Shown piece by piece: positions 10,265 through 18,894 of a stretch of 60,000 nucleotides of DNA. Below the pieces are notes generated by a model. The model saw only the letters and a program-made list of their open reading frames with translations. It made no database searches and had not been told where the DNA came from. A program made the position numbers and the translations under genes. How positions within the stretch are numbered: position 1 is the stretch's first letter; every line of letters starts with the position of its first letter. The DNA is from Lachnoclostridium phytofermentans (GTDB lineage Bacteria; Bacillota; Clostridia; Lachnospirales; Lachnospiraceae), in assembly GCF_000733755.1 (NCBI RefSeq), contig NZ_JPOF01000003.1, forward strand, positions 1,500,001 through 1,560,000, written 5' to 3'.

Positions 10265-11693
10265 AGCTGTTGAAAAGTTACGTAACATATTAAAAAAAAT
10301 TGTGCTACCATACCGTGAAAAAAAAGAAGCAATCTTCGGTGGAATTCGTCTCTCTATTACCAATCGAATTGCTATGAATTATATGAAGCTTTTAATTATT
10401 AATGGCGTTCTATTTTTCTTTATATTTTCTATTCTCTATCTAAACATAGAAAAAGGAAGATATGAGGACCTAGCAGAAGAGATTGTTGTTAATTTGGAGA
10501 ATGATGGGGGCGTTTTTGGAACTGAAGTAAATCCCTATTCAAAATTAGGTGTTAACATGATTTTATATGAAGCCGATACAGAGCGAGAGGTATACAATGA
10601 TGTTACTTATGATACAAAAAATTATAGTCGTATTTTTAAATCGATTCATTTTACAAAATCAAGTGATACCCATCGTCTTGTTCTAGATGATGAAATAGAA
10701 TTTGTTCAGGGTGGAACGCTATACCGAGCCCGGTTTTTTTATAATATGACAAAAGACTATAATCGTATGTGGTCTTTAGTATGGAATATGTTAATTTTAT
10801 ATGCTTTCATTGTATTCTTTATTATGAAAGAGGGAAAGAAGGATAATGTTAAACTTCTTGAGCCAATTCAATCTATGTCTGCGACAGTAAATCGTTTGAC
10901 TGTGAATAACCTTCATAGCGAGCGTTTAAATGTGGCTGGAACGAAGAATGAGTTAAAGGACTTAGCGATTGTTTTTAATAATATGTTGGATCGATTAGAG
11001 ACATCCTATGAGAGTCAAAAGCAATTTGTTTCGGATGCATCACATGAGCTTCGAACACCGATTGCGGTTATTCAAGGATATATTAATATGCTTGATCGAT
11101 GGGGATCAAAAGATCAAGAAATATTAGAGGAATCGATTGAAGCGATTAAAAATGAAGCAAAAGCCATGCAGGATCTGGTGGAAAAACTTTTATTCCTTTC
11201 CAGGCATGATAAGAAAACGCTAAAATTAGAAAAAAAGATGTTCAATATGAAACCAATCGTAGAGGAAATGGTAAAAGAAACAAAGCTTGTTTCAGCAAAT
11301 CGAATCATCGAAGCACCTTATCTGGAGGATGTTGATGTATATGGTGATAGGCAGGCTCTAAAACAGGCAATAAGAGTTTTTATTGATAATGCTGTTAAAT
11401 ATACTAGTGATGGAGATACCATCCGTATTTACTGCCGCAACATTCGAGGTGACTGTATGATTGGTGTTGAGGATACCGGAATTGGTATGACAAGAAAAGA
11501 TATGGACAGCATCTTTAACCGATTTTATCGTTCTGATCATGTCCGTGATCGAAAAATAGAAGGTCATGGATTAGGTTTATCAATTGCAAAGCTAATTATA
11601 ATGGCGCATACAGGAAGAATTAAAGTCCGTTCTCAGTATACAAGAGGAACAAGTTTTATTGTAACGATTCCAAGAATACGATATGATAATTAA
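10254..11693 (+). CDS. Membrane sensor histidine kinase
   Basis: 479-aa partner of the upstream regulator. TM1 at about 45-65 and TM2 at about 175-194 enclose an extracytoplasmic sensor of roughly 110 residues; a HAMP-like linker follows. The HisKA box SDASHELRTPIAVIQGYI carries phosphoacceptor His264. The ATPase domain has N (FIDNAVKYT), G1 (EDTGIGM), F (IFNRFYRSD) and G2 (GHGLGLSIAKLI) boxes. The kinase core resembles ArlS-type kinases. The gene overlaps the regulator stop by 11 nt and is followed by a terminator, giving a two-gene operon. Confidence 0.94.
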   Translation: MKNKAVEKLRNILKKIVLPYREKKEAIFGGIRLSITNRIAMNYMKLLIINGVLFFFIFSILYLNIEKGRYEDLAEEIVVNLENDGGVFGTEVNPYSKLGVNMILYEADTEREVYNDVTYDTKNYSRIFKSIHFTKSSDTHRLVLDDEIEFVQGGTLYRARFFYNMTKDYNRMWSLVWNMLILYAFIVFFIMKEGKKDNVKLLEPIQSMSATVNRLTVNNLHSERLNVAGTKNELKDLAIVFNNMLDRLETSYESQKQFVSDASHELRTPIAVIQGYINMLDRWGSKDQEILEESIEAIKNEAKAMQDLVEKLLFLSRHDKKTLKLEKKMFNMKPIVEEMVKETKLVSANRIIEAPYLEDVDVYGDRQALKQAIRVFIDNAVKYTSDGDTIRIYCRNIRGDCMIGVEDTGIGMTRKDMDSIFNRFYRSDHVRDRKIEGHGLGLSIAKLIIMAHTGRIKVRSQYTRGTSFIVTIPRIRYDN

Positions 11694-11697
11694 AGGG

Positions 11698-11737
11698 AAG
11701 GACAGTAACTAGTTATACACTTACTGTCCTTTTTTTG
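11698..11737 (+). terminator. Terminator of the two-component operon
   Basis: 11-bp stem AAGGACAGTAA/TTACTGTCCTT followed by seven T. Confidence 0.92.
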
Positions 11738-12239
11738 TGAATAAAAGTCTGAAATTTTGCTTGAAGTGTGGATAAGTATATTCTACATTCGATATTTAAC
11801 GATGAATAAGATAAAAAGATTAATTAAGATGAAAAAGTTAAATAAGGTATTGAATTTCTTACCCCATAAAAAATGTCAGAAATGGCTACAATATAAATAC
11901 TTAATAGGACTTTTAGAGTGTCTTTTGATATGAAATAAATGAAAAAGGTGCTAAGTCCAATACAAGCTCTATTTAAAGCTGATATCATCCGTTAACACCT
12001 TTATAACGATAGATAGTTACACACTAAATACCAAATACCATATACCAGTAAGCTGTCTACTTGTCATAAAGTAAAGTTACTTTCTGTATTCATATTTTTT
12101 CATCTTGTGAAAAGTAAGGATTTAGTGGTATAACCTATCGTTTGCTCAAATTCTACACATAGTTTAATTCTGCTATGGAAGTAAGGAAGTCATCACAGTT
12201 TATTGTAAAGTCACAGGTGTTCTAACTTCCTTATGAAAT
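11738..12239. other. Intergenic region between convergent operons
   Basis: No gene seen in 500 bp. It contains two long-loop inverted repeats: AAAGGTGCTAA near 11946 with GTTAACACCTTT near 11991-12002, and TAAGGAAGT at 12183-12191 with ACTTCCTTA at 12227-12235. The second may act as the 3' stem of the minus-strand ABC operon, though neither has a clean T-tract. Confidence 0.4.
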
Positions 12240-14021
12240 CTATGCTATATTTTTAAACTGAGCCATATATAAGTTGTAGTAAGCTCCCTTCTTTTCAAGA
12301 AGCTCTGCGGCAGAACCAGATTCAATAATGCCACCATTATCGATAACAAAGATTCGATCTGCCTTCTGTATGGTAGAGAGACGATGGGCAATAACAAAGG
12401 AGGTACGTCCTTTGAGTAAAGCTTCAATTCCCTTTTGTACAAGAAGCTCTGTATGAGTATCAATACTAGAGGTAGCTTCATCTAGGATTAAGATCTTAGG
12501 TTTTGATACCATGGTACGGGCAAACGCTAATAACTGCTTTTGTCCAATGGATAATCCGGCACCACGTTCTTTTAATTCTGTATCGTAACCTTTCTCCATT
12601 TTCATAATGAATTCATGAGCATTTACTGCCTTGGCAGCAGTAATAATTTCTTCTTCGGTAGCGTCAAGTTTACCATAACTAATATTCTCCCTGACTGTAC
12701 CAGTGAATAAGAAATTATCTTGAGTCATGACGCCCATTTGCTCACGTAAGCTTTCAATAGATACCTTTGTTAGGTCGTAGCCATCAATTGTGATAGTTCC
12801 TTCCTGAATATCATAGAATCTGCTAATTAGGTTAATAATTGTTGTTTTACCAGCTCCAGTTGGACCAACCAACGCTATCGTTTCGCCAGGCTTAACATGG
12901 AAGCTGACATCACGAAGGACATTGGTATCCTCATCATAAGAAAAGGAGACATGCTTAAATTCCACCTCGCCCTGAATATTAGGGAGGGTATAAACATCTT
13001 TCGCATCACTAACATCTGGTTTTGTATCAAGAATCTCAAAGATACGTTCTGCACCGGTAATATTCGTTATTAACTGATTATAAAAGTTACTTAAGTTTAG
13101 AAGTGGATGCCAAAACATAGAGATATAAGAACCAAAAGCTACAATTGTACCGACATTTACGCTCGGATCCTTACCTATAAGGTTGACACCAACCAGAAAA
13201 AGAAATAGGGAGGCGAGTGCCCAGCAGATATCAACGATTGGGCCAAAGGCATCTGCAAATAGTACTGCTGACATAAAAGAATCACGATGTTCTTTTAATA
13301 ATTCATCAAACTCTTCTTCTGTTTCATTTTCTGCACCAAAACTCTGTATAATACGCATTCCGGATACATCTTCATGAATGAAGGCATTGACATTGGAACT
13401 TTTTTTCTTATGAATCTGCCAACGTTTGTGTGCTCTTGTCTGAACAAACCATACGCCAAATGCCATTAGTGGGAAACTACAAAGGGAAGCAAGTGCTAGT
13501 TTATAGTTTTTCACAAACATAATAACAACAACAGAACATATGGTAATAAAATCAGGAATTAAAGTGGTTACACTATTACTGAGTACATCTTTCAGTGAAT
13601 TAACATCACCCATAATACGAGCAAGAATCTTACCGGTTGGTCTTGAGTCAAAGAATTTAAAACTCAAGGTCTGTATATGAGTGTAAAGTTCCTGACGTAT
13701 TGTAACGAGTACACTATTAGATAATCTAGACATAATGAACATTCGAAGCTTTACTAACAGTACTAAGGTTATATTTAGCACGAGTGCAAAGATTCCTAGT
13801 TTCAGTAATCCATTGACATTACCACGCTTGATATAGTTATCAATTGCTGTCTCTATAATTAAAGGATTGACCAAAGAAATGCTAATTGTACCACACATAA
13901 TCAGTAGTACTACGGCGATTGATTTCTTGTAAGCAAGCAGATAGCGATATAATCTTAGCAGGGTATTTTTTTTCGAGGTTACGTGAAGACTTTCATCTTC
14001 TTTAATAGCGTTCACAGCCAT
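12240..14021 (-). CDS. ABC exporter half-transporter, catalytic-site subunit (BmrCD type)
   Basis: 593-aa half-transporter: six membrane segments (about 30-310) and a nucleotide-binding domain (about 345-590). Walker A GPTGAGKTT; Walker B ILILDEATSSID with the catalytic Glu; the signature is the non-standard LSIGQ. The partner gene upstream has the reverse pattern (Asp for Glu, normal LSGGQ), which is the hallmark of heterodimeric exporters with one degenerate ATP site, such as BmrCD and TM287/288. ATG at 14021 is preferred because AAAGGAC lies 8 nt upstream; the ATG at 14057 has no ribosome site. Second gene of a minus-strand operon, probably multidrug or peptide efflux. Confidence 0.9.
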   Translation of the reverse strand: MAVNAIKEDESLHVTSKKNTLLRLYRYLLAYKKSIAVVLLIMCGTISISLVNPLIIETAIDNYIKRGNVNGLLKLGIFALVLNITLVLLVKLRMFIMSRLSNSVLVTIRQELYTHIQTLSFKFFDSRPTGKILARIMGDVNSLKDVLSNSVTTLIPDFITICSVVVIMFVKNYKLALASLCSFPLMAFGVWFVQTRAHKRWQIHKKKSSNVNAFIHEDVSGMRIIQSFGAENETEEEFDELLKEHRDSFMSAVLFADAFGPIVDICWALASLFLFLVGVNLIGKDPSVNVGTIVAFGSYISMFWHPLLNLSNFYNQLITNITGAERIFEILDTKPDVSDAKDVYTLPNIQGEVEFKHVSFSYDEDTNVLRDVSFHVKPGETIALVGPTGAGKTTIINLISRFYDIQEGTITIDGYDLTKVSIESLREQMGVMTQDNFLFTGTVRENISYGKLDATEEEIITAAKAVNAHEFIMKMEKGYDTELKERGAGLSIGQKQLLAFARTMVSKPKILILDEATSSIDTHTELLVQKGIEALLKGRTSFVIAHRLSTIQKADRIFVIDNGGIIESGSAAELLEKKGAYYNLYMAQFKNIA

Positions 14022-14102
14022 AGTTTCACGTCCTTTCGCTATGGGAATTCTATTCATGACAAGGAAAAGTTCGCCTAGCGTACTTTTTCTTGTTTCAGCA
14101 GT

Positions 14103-14125
14103 ATCACATCTGTCACAGATGTGAT
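14103..14125. repeat. 10-bp palindrome between the two ABC genes
   Basis: Perfect arms ATCACATCTG and CAGATGTGAT around a 3-nt centre. It has no T-tract, so it is more likely an mRNA processing or stabilising hairpin than a terminator. Confidence 0.6.
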
Positions 14126-14142
14126 ATGCAATGGAAGTTAAA

Positions 14143-15888
14143 TTAATAGTTACATGCGATTACCTCTTTGGAGGCTTCTAAATAATCGCCATACTGTGCC
14201 ATATAGGTTTCATAATAGAGTCCTTTTTTCTGTAAAAGGCTGTTATGAGTTCCTCGTTCTGCAATTGTTCCATTTTCTAAGAAAATGATTTCATCTGCAT
14301 TACGAACAGCACTGATTCTGTGAGCGATGATAATCTTTGTAGTTCCATTTAAGGAATTTAATGTTTCTTGTATCTGATGTTCTGTTTCCATATCAAGAGC
14401 AGAAGTAGAGTCATCTAGAACTAAGATAGGAGCTTTTTTTGCAATAGCTCTACCGATACTGATACGCTGCTTTTGACCTCCAGACAATCCAACTCCACGC
14501 TCTCCAATAATAGTTTCGTATTGTTCCTCCATTTGCTCAATAAAATCGGAGGCCTGAGCACGTTTTAGTGCATGAATGATTTCATCTTCTTCAATGGATG
14601 ATTTCTTTCCAAGCTTAACGTTTTCATTAATGGTATCTGAGAAAAGGAATACATCTTGCATTACTAAAGAAACGCTTTTTCTTAGCTGAGTAAGATTTAG
14701 TTCTTTAATATTCACTCCATCTAACAGTACTTCTCCTTGTTTTACATCATAAAATCTCTGGATCAGATTAATTATGGAGGTCTTACCAGCACCAGTTGCG
14801 CCCATTATACCAATTGTCTTACCTGCAGGTAAGTGAAAATTGATATTATGAAGAATCTCTTTCCCATCGATTTCAAAATCTACATTACGAAATTCGATAT
14901 TCCCAGTTACCTCTTCAAGAATAACAGGATTTTCTGGATTTTTTATAGTAGGTGTTTCTGCAAAAATCTTTTTAATCTTCTTATTTGAAGCGACAGCAGA
15001 TGCAGCAGCGTTTGTTAACCATCCAATCATCTCCATCGGCCAGGTAATATTATTGCTATACTCAACAAAAGCAGCAAGTACACCTAGGGTGATTTCACCT
15101 TGAATGGTTAAGTAGCCTCCATAGATAATAGTGATTAATGGAAGTGCTCTGGTGATCAGCTGAAATAATGGCTGATAACGAATGAGAACTTTGGATTGGC
15201 TCATATTCAAGTCGTAATAGCGTTTGTTGTGAGATAAAAATTTCTGAATTTCAAATTTTTCACGAGCAAAAGCTTTTACTGTTCGAACACCAGCAAGATT
15301 TTCTTGTGCGATGGTATTAAGAGTTGCATTTTGTTCGCTGATTTCTTCATATATTCCACCCAGCTTTCTCTCTAATAGAAATGCTAAGAGTGCTACCAGT
15401 GGCATTGCGATAACTGGAATTAAGAATAATTTTTTATTCAGATGGAACATGCAATATAAGATGATACTGGTATGAATGGTTACCTCTATTAGTAACATAC
15501 TGACGTAGTTAAAGGCATCCCAGATACGATCAACATCATCTTTTACACGGGACATAAGCTCTCCAGTGTTATTTTTATCAAAAAAATCTACGGATAGTGT
15601 TTGTATATGGCGAAACAACTTGCTTCTTAAATCAGCAGATATTTTGGAGCTTACGGAATCAAAGTTATATTCTTTTAAGTATCCAAAGATACAACGACCT
15701 GCTCCGATAAGAAAAACAACAAGCAGCAGTGGAGCAAGTTGGTCTCGTTTCCCTTTTTCAATGACATCATCAACAATACGCATAGTAACCTGTGGATTCA
15801 GCATATCTAAACCAACGGTTATGAAAATGCAAGTGATGGCAAAGGCATAACGATACCAGTATTTTTTTAAATAGTGCGAGATTTTCAT
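14143..15888 (-). CDS. ABC exporter half-transporter, degenerate-site subunit (BmrCD type)
   Basis: 581-aa half-transporter with six membrane segments (about 10-300) and an ATP-binding domain (about 335-575). Walker A GATGAGKTS and a normal LSGGQ signature are present, but Walker B reads LVLDDSTSALD, with Asp in place of the catalytic Glu. Together with the LSIGQ of the downstream protein this defines one degenerate and one working ATP site in a heterodimer. An in-frame ATG at 15912 contains the Shine-Dalgarno TAAGGAGGAG, so the ATG at 15888 is chosen. First structural gene behind an attenuator-type leader (16049-16284). Confidence 0.9.
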   Translation of the reverse strand: MKISHYLKKYWYRYAFAITCIFITVGLDMLNPQVTMRIVDDVIEKGKRDQLAPLLLVVFLIGAGRCIFGYLKEYNFDSVSSKISADLRSKLFRHIQTLSVDFFDKNNTGELMSRVKDDVDRIWDAFNYVSMLLIEVTIHTSIILYCMFHLNKKLFLIPVIAMPLVALLAFLLERKLGGIYEEISEQNATLNTIAQENLAGVRTVKAFAREKFEIQKFLSHNKRYYDLNMSQSKVLIRYQPLFQLITRALPLITIIYGGYLTIQGEITLGVLAAFVEYSNNITWPMEMIGWLTNAAASAVASNKKIKKIFAETPTIKNPENPVILEEVTGNIEFRNVDFEIDGKEILHNINFHLPAGKTIGIMGATGAGKTSIINLIQRFYDVKQGEVLLDGVNIKELNLTQLRKSVSLVMQDVFLFSDTINENVKLGKKSSIEEDEIIHALKRAQASDFIEQMEEQYETIIGERGVGLSGGQKQRISIGRAIAKKAPILVLDDSTSALDMETEHQIQETLNSLNGTTKIIIAHRISAVRNADEIIFLENGTIAERGTHNSLLQKKGLYYETYMAQYGDYLEASKEVIACNY

Positions 15889-16048
15889 AAGGTGTCTCTC
15901 CTCCTTACACACCTATCTAGGTATTTGATTACAATTTGGGTAAAGAAAGGACTAGTTTTATTTCTGTCATGGGTGCTGATCCGAGACAGAAATGTGACTT
16001 GCACACGACAAAGGATATGGTTTCTCACAGGTGAAACCATGAAAAGAC

Positions 16049-16077
16049 AAAAAAAAGCCGTGGCAAGATACCACGGC
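16049..16077 (-). terminator. Intrinsic terminator inside the ABC operon leader (attenuator)
   Basis: Read on the minus strand: GCCGTGG, 7-nt loop, CCACGGC, then eight T (16056 down to 16049). It lies 24 nt after the leader-peptide stop and about 160 nt before the first ABC gene, so it must be passed for the exporter to be expressed. Two further stems lie between it and the gene: arms at 16017-16024/16033-16040 and at 15960-15968/15985-15993. Confidence 0.85.
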
Positions 16078-16100
16078 ATTCATTCTAAGATATAATAATA

Positions 16101-16181
16101 CTATAGACGTATACCGGAGGCAGTCCTGCATGAATTAATTGTGTTATTTAACATTCCAAAATTATTGATCTTCTTACTCAT
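16101..16181 (-). CDS. Leader peptide of the ABC exporter operon, 26 aa
   Basis: Short ORF with ATG at 16181-16179 and TAG at 16103-16101. The peptide begins MSKKINNFGMLNN and ends CRTASGIRL. A Shine-Dalgarno AAAGTGAGG lies 9 nt upstream, and a perfect sigma-A promoter lies about 75 nt upstream. The stop codon is shortly before the intrinsic terminator. The layout (promoter, short ORF, terminator, heterodimeric exporter) matches the bmrB leader of B. subtilis, where ribosome-targeting antibiotics relieve termination. The peptide sequence is not one I recognise, and the function is inferred from position. Confidence 0.65.
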   Translation of the reverse strand: MSKKINNFGMLNNTINSCRTASGIRL

Positions 16182-16255
16182 GAATTCTTACCTCACTTTC
16201 TTTATTATTTCCATAGATTGAGTAGATCTACAGATGTAATTATGGTTACTTTTGA

Positions 16256-16284
16256 ATTATATTCCAGTATTGTGGCTATGTCAA
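16256..16284 (-). promoter_or_regulatory. Consensus sigma-A promoter of the ABC operon
   Basis: On the minus strand TTGACA (16284-16279), 17-bp spacer, TATAAT (16261-16256): a perfect match. The expected transcript start is near 16249, giving a leader of about 360 nt. Confidence 0.88.
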
Positions 16285-16637
16285 CCCTAAAATTTATAAT
16301 TTTTTAATTTTTATGTAAAAAATTATAAACTATCCTTAATTTCCTACGAGTGAATAACTTCTGGATTCTGCTGTATTTCTTTTCATTTCTTAGACCTATA
16401 CGATAAGGAAATGTAACAGTTAGATAATAAATACTTATGACATTGTAACTAAGATTAACAAAATATTAAAGATACATTAAGACTTAAAAACTTCAAAAAT
16501 TGTTCATAATTTTATGCTATAATGAAGATAATGCAGGAGAAAAAAGACAGTTAATAATTGAAAATTAAGTATACAAATTAGAAAAAAAGCCATAAGGATA
16601 CATAGTGTAATATTATGTAAAGGAAAAGGTGACAAAT

Positions 16638-17570
16638 ATGGAATTACCGATGTTTTATGATCAAACAGAGGAATGGAATCGAGCCCTTTTATTATATGAT
16701 GCGGCTCTTAAGGAAGTAAATACAAAGTTAGAAATTCTAAATAATGAGTTTAAGTTGGCACATCAATACAACCCAATCGAACATATTACTTCAAGAATAA
16801 AAACTCCACAAAGTATTGCTAAAAAAATTCGCCACAACAATATGGAGCTTACAGTTGAGAATATAGTCAAATACATTAATGATGTTGCCGGTATACGTAT
16901 TATTTGTTCTTTTACTTCCGATATTTATCGAATCGCTGATTTGATTCGTAAACAAAGTGATGTAAAAGTATTAAAAATCAAGGATTATATTACAAATCCT
17001 AAGCCGAACGGATATACGAGTTACCATATGATTGTAACAGTGCCGATATTTTTATCACAGGAAATGATCGAAACTAAGGTTGAGATCCAGATCCGAACAA
17101 TTGCGATGGATTTTTGGGCGAGTTTAGAACACAAGATGTACTATAAATTTGAAGGAAATGCACCTGCCCATATACGAAGAGAGCTTAAAGAGTGCGCTGA
17201 TATTGTATCGTTTTTGGATCAGAAGATGTTAGCAATAAATGAAGAAATAAGAACCTATAGTGATGATGCAATGGATCATTATCGTGAAATTGTTTCTGAT
17301 ATGTTCCAAAGTAAAATTAAAGAATCTTACGGAAGCATCGTGGATGACGATAACGATGAGGAAGTAGTGAATGATAAAAATATTCCGGAAAAAGTAAAAG
17401 GAATTGAGCAAAAGGAGCTTATCATTGACCATGATATGAATGTAGACAGTGAGATGGTAAGTGCAATACAAGAAAAAGCGTTAAAGGCGAAGGCAAGTGA
17501 TAAGGTACCTTTCTCCTTATTTGGAAGTAATAAGCGTAAAAAACAAGAGATGAAGGTAAATGTCTTATAA
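16638..17570 (+). CDS. Small alarmone synthetase, RelQ/YjbM-like, with C-terminal extension
   Basis: 310-aa (p)ppGpp synthetase with a lone RelA/SpoT synthetase domain (about 15-215). Motifs: HITSRIKTPQSIAKKI, DVAGIRIICSF with the catalytic-loop Asp, DYITNPKPNGYTSYHMI, and EIQIRTIAMDFWASLEHK containing the synthetase Glu and Gln. No HD hydrolase domain is present, so it makes but does not degrade the alarmone. Typical RelQ proteins are about 210-230 aa; this one has roughly 80 extra C-terminal residues, charged and ending in a basic stretch. A GTG at 16629 belongs to the ribosome site; ATG 16638 is preferred. A TATAAT at 16518-16523 is a possible -10 box. Confidence 0.9.
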   Translation: MELPMFYDQTEEWNRALLLYDAALKEVNTKLEILNNEFKLAHQYNPIEHITSRIKTPQSIAKKIRHNNMELTVENIVKYINDVAGIRIICSFTSDIYRIADLIRKQSDVKVLKIKDYITNPKPNGYTSYHMIVTVPIFLSQEMIETKVEIQIRTIAMDFWASLEHKMYYKFEGNAPAHIRRELKECADIVSFLDQKMLAINEEIRTYSDDAMDHYREIVSDMFQSKIKESYGSIVDDDNDEEVVNDKNIPEKVKGIEQKELIIDHDMNVDSEMVSAIQEKALKAKASDKVPFSLFGSNKRKKQEMKVNVL

Positions 17571-17654
17571 CATCAAACATAACATCAGACAATACCAACT
17601 AGAATATTCTACTGAGAATATTAATATCGATATAAAACTACACGACAAAAAAAC

Positions 17655-17725
17655 GGGTACAAACGAAGTTGTTCCAAGGAAAGCATGTTAGCTTCTCCAA
17701 GGTATTTCGTTTGTACCCATTTTTT
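17655..17725. terminator. Bidirectional terminator between convergent genes
   Basis: 13-bp arms GGGTACAAACGAA (17655-17667) and TTCGTTTGTACCC (17706-17718), with T on both sides when read from either strand. It serves the alarmone synthetase and the S1-domain gene. Confidence 0.85.
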
Positions 17726-17790
17726 ATAGATGATTCCAGAGTATGTTAACTATAGAATCGTGCATGGAAAGCTAGTACCCATTATTCTAT

Positions 17791-18702
17791 CTAGAACTTA
17801 AAATTTTTTAATAGGTCACCTAAGCCTGTGGTTGCTTGTTCTCCTGTACTATATTCTATTGGTGCGTTAGCTGCGTCGTCGAGAACTTCTTCCTCCTCAG
17901 AGACCGCTTTTATACTTAGACTGATTTTACCGTCTTTTACATCCAAGACTTTAACGTTTACCTCTTGACCTTCTTTTAATACCTCAGCAGGTGATTTAAG
18001 ATGTTTTCCGCATATTTGAGAGATATGGACAAGTCCAGAAAGACCTTCTCCAATTGAAACAAAGGCACCAAATGGCATAAGCTTTTCAACAATACCAGTT
18101 GTTACAATACCTTTTTGTACTTGGGATATTTTATGAGCTTTTACTTTAGCTTCTTCCTCTCTTAACACTTCTTTTGCAGATAAAATTAGTTTATTTGCTG
18201 CTTTGTCTGCTGTTACTACGATTACTCTTAATTCTCTTCCAACAAAGGTTGAGACATCCTCTACATAAGAAAGGCTTAACATTGAGGCAGGAATAAATGC
18301 ACGAATACCTTCTAAATAGGTTACAACGCCGCTATTTACAGCATTTGCTACTTTTACTGTAACAACAGTACGTTCTTCCATCATAGTTTTTAACTTATCC
18401 CAAGATAATAGATCATCTGCCTTCTTCTTTGATAGAAGTACATTGCCTTCCTTATCCTCTGATAACACCATAACAGTAATCTCTTCTCCGATGTTAACAT
18501 CTGCTTTAATTGAAAATCGAGGATCATTACTTAATTCTTCTAGCTTAATGATACCCTCAGAGCAATACGCTAAGTCTACAATAACTTCGGTATCAGAGAT
18601 ACCAATTACAGTACCTTTCACAAGATCACCCTCTATTAAACGCTTTAAGGAATGATCAAGTTCCGTTTTAAAATCATCCATGGTTAAATTAGTTTCGTCC
18701 AT
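17791..18702 (-). CDS. S1-domain RNA-binding protein (ribosomal protein S1-like)
   Basis: 303-aa protein with three S1 OB-fold repeats at about 28-95, 112-180 and 195-265. The third is the best match (VQKGIVTTGIVEKLMPFGAFVSIGEGLSGLVHISQI). The short acidic C-terminal tail ends DLLKNFKF. It is shorter than the six-domain proteobacterial S1, as is common in Clostridia, where such proteins are often labelled 30S protein S1; a role in mRNA binding or translation is inferred. GTG 18711 overlaps the ribosome site GAGGTG, so ATG 18702 is used. Confidence 0.85.
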   Translation of the reverse strand: MDETNLTMDDFKTELDHSLKRLIEGDLVKGTVIGISDTEVIVDLAYCSEGIIKLEELSNDPRFSIKADVNIGEEITVMVLSEDKEGNVLLSKKKADDLLSWDKLKTMMEERTVVTVKVANAVNSGVVTYLEGIRAFIPASMLSLSYVEDVSTFVGRELRVIVVTADKAANKLILSAKEVLREEEAKVKAHKISQVQKGIVTTGIVEKLMPFGAFVSIGEGLSGLVHISQICGKHLKSPAEVLKEGQEVNVKVLDVKDGKISLSIKAVSEEEEVLDDAANAPIEYSTGEQATTGLGDLLKNFKF

Positions 18703-18785
18703 TTTTTTCACCTCATTTATTTTGTGTAGTTTGGTCCTATCTTGTATCTAAAATACTTAAAAAATATGACAAACTCGATATTTTT

Positions 18786-18814
18786 AGTATAGCATGGTTG
18801 TTTCAAAGAAACAA
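18786..18814 (-). promoter_or_regulatory. Promoter of the S1-domain gene with overlapping palindrome
   Basis: On the minus strand TTGTTT (18814-18809), 17-bp spacer, TATACT (18791-18786). A perfect palindrome TTGTTTC-AAA-GAAACAA (18798-18814) covers the -35 box. It lies in the divergent gap between the S1 and Nudix genes and is a candidate operator. Confidence 0.55.
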
Positions 18815-18894
18815 TGACTTACTTGATTATTGCAAAATGGTGTATTAAGATGTTGGAAGGAAATTATGAAATAAGAATAGAAATGAGGGAAACT

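Noticed and set aside
15874-16095. Small ORFs on both strands between the ABC operon and its leader terminator
   Set aside because: They run through leader hairpins and the terminator, lack ribosome sites, and do not match the leader peptide frame.
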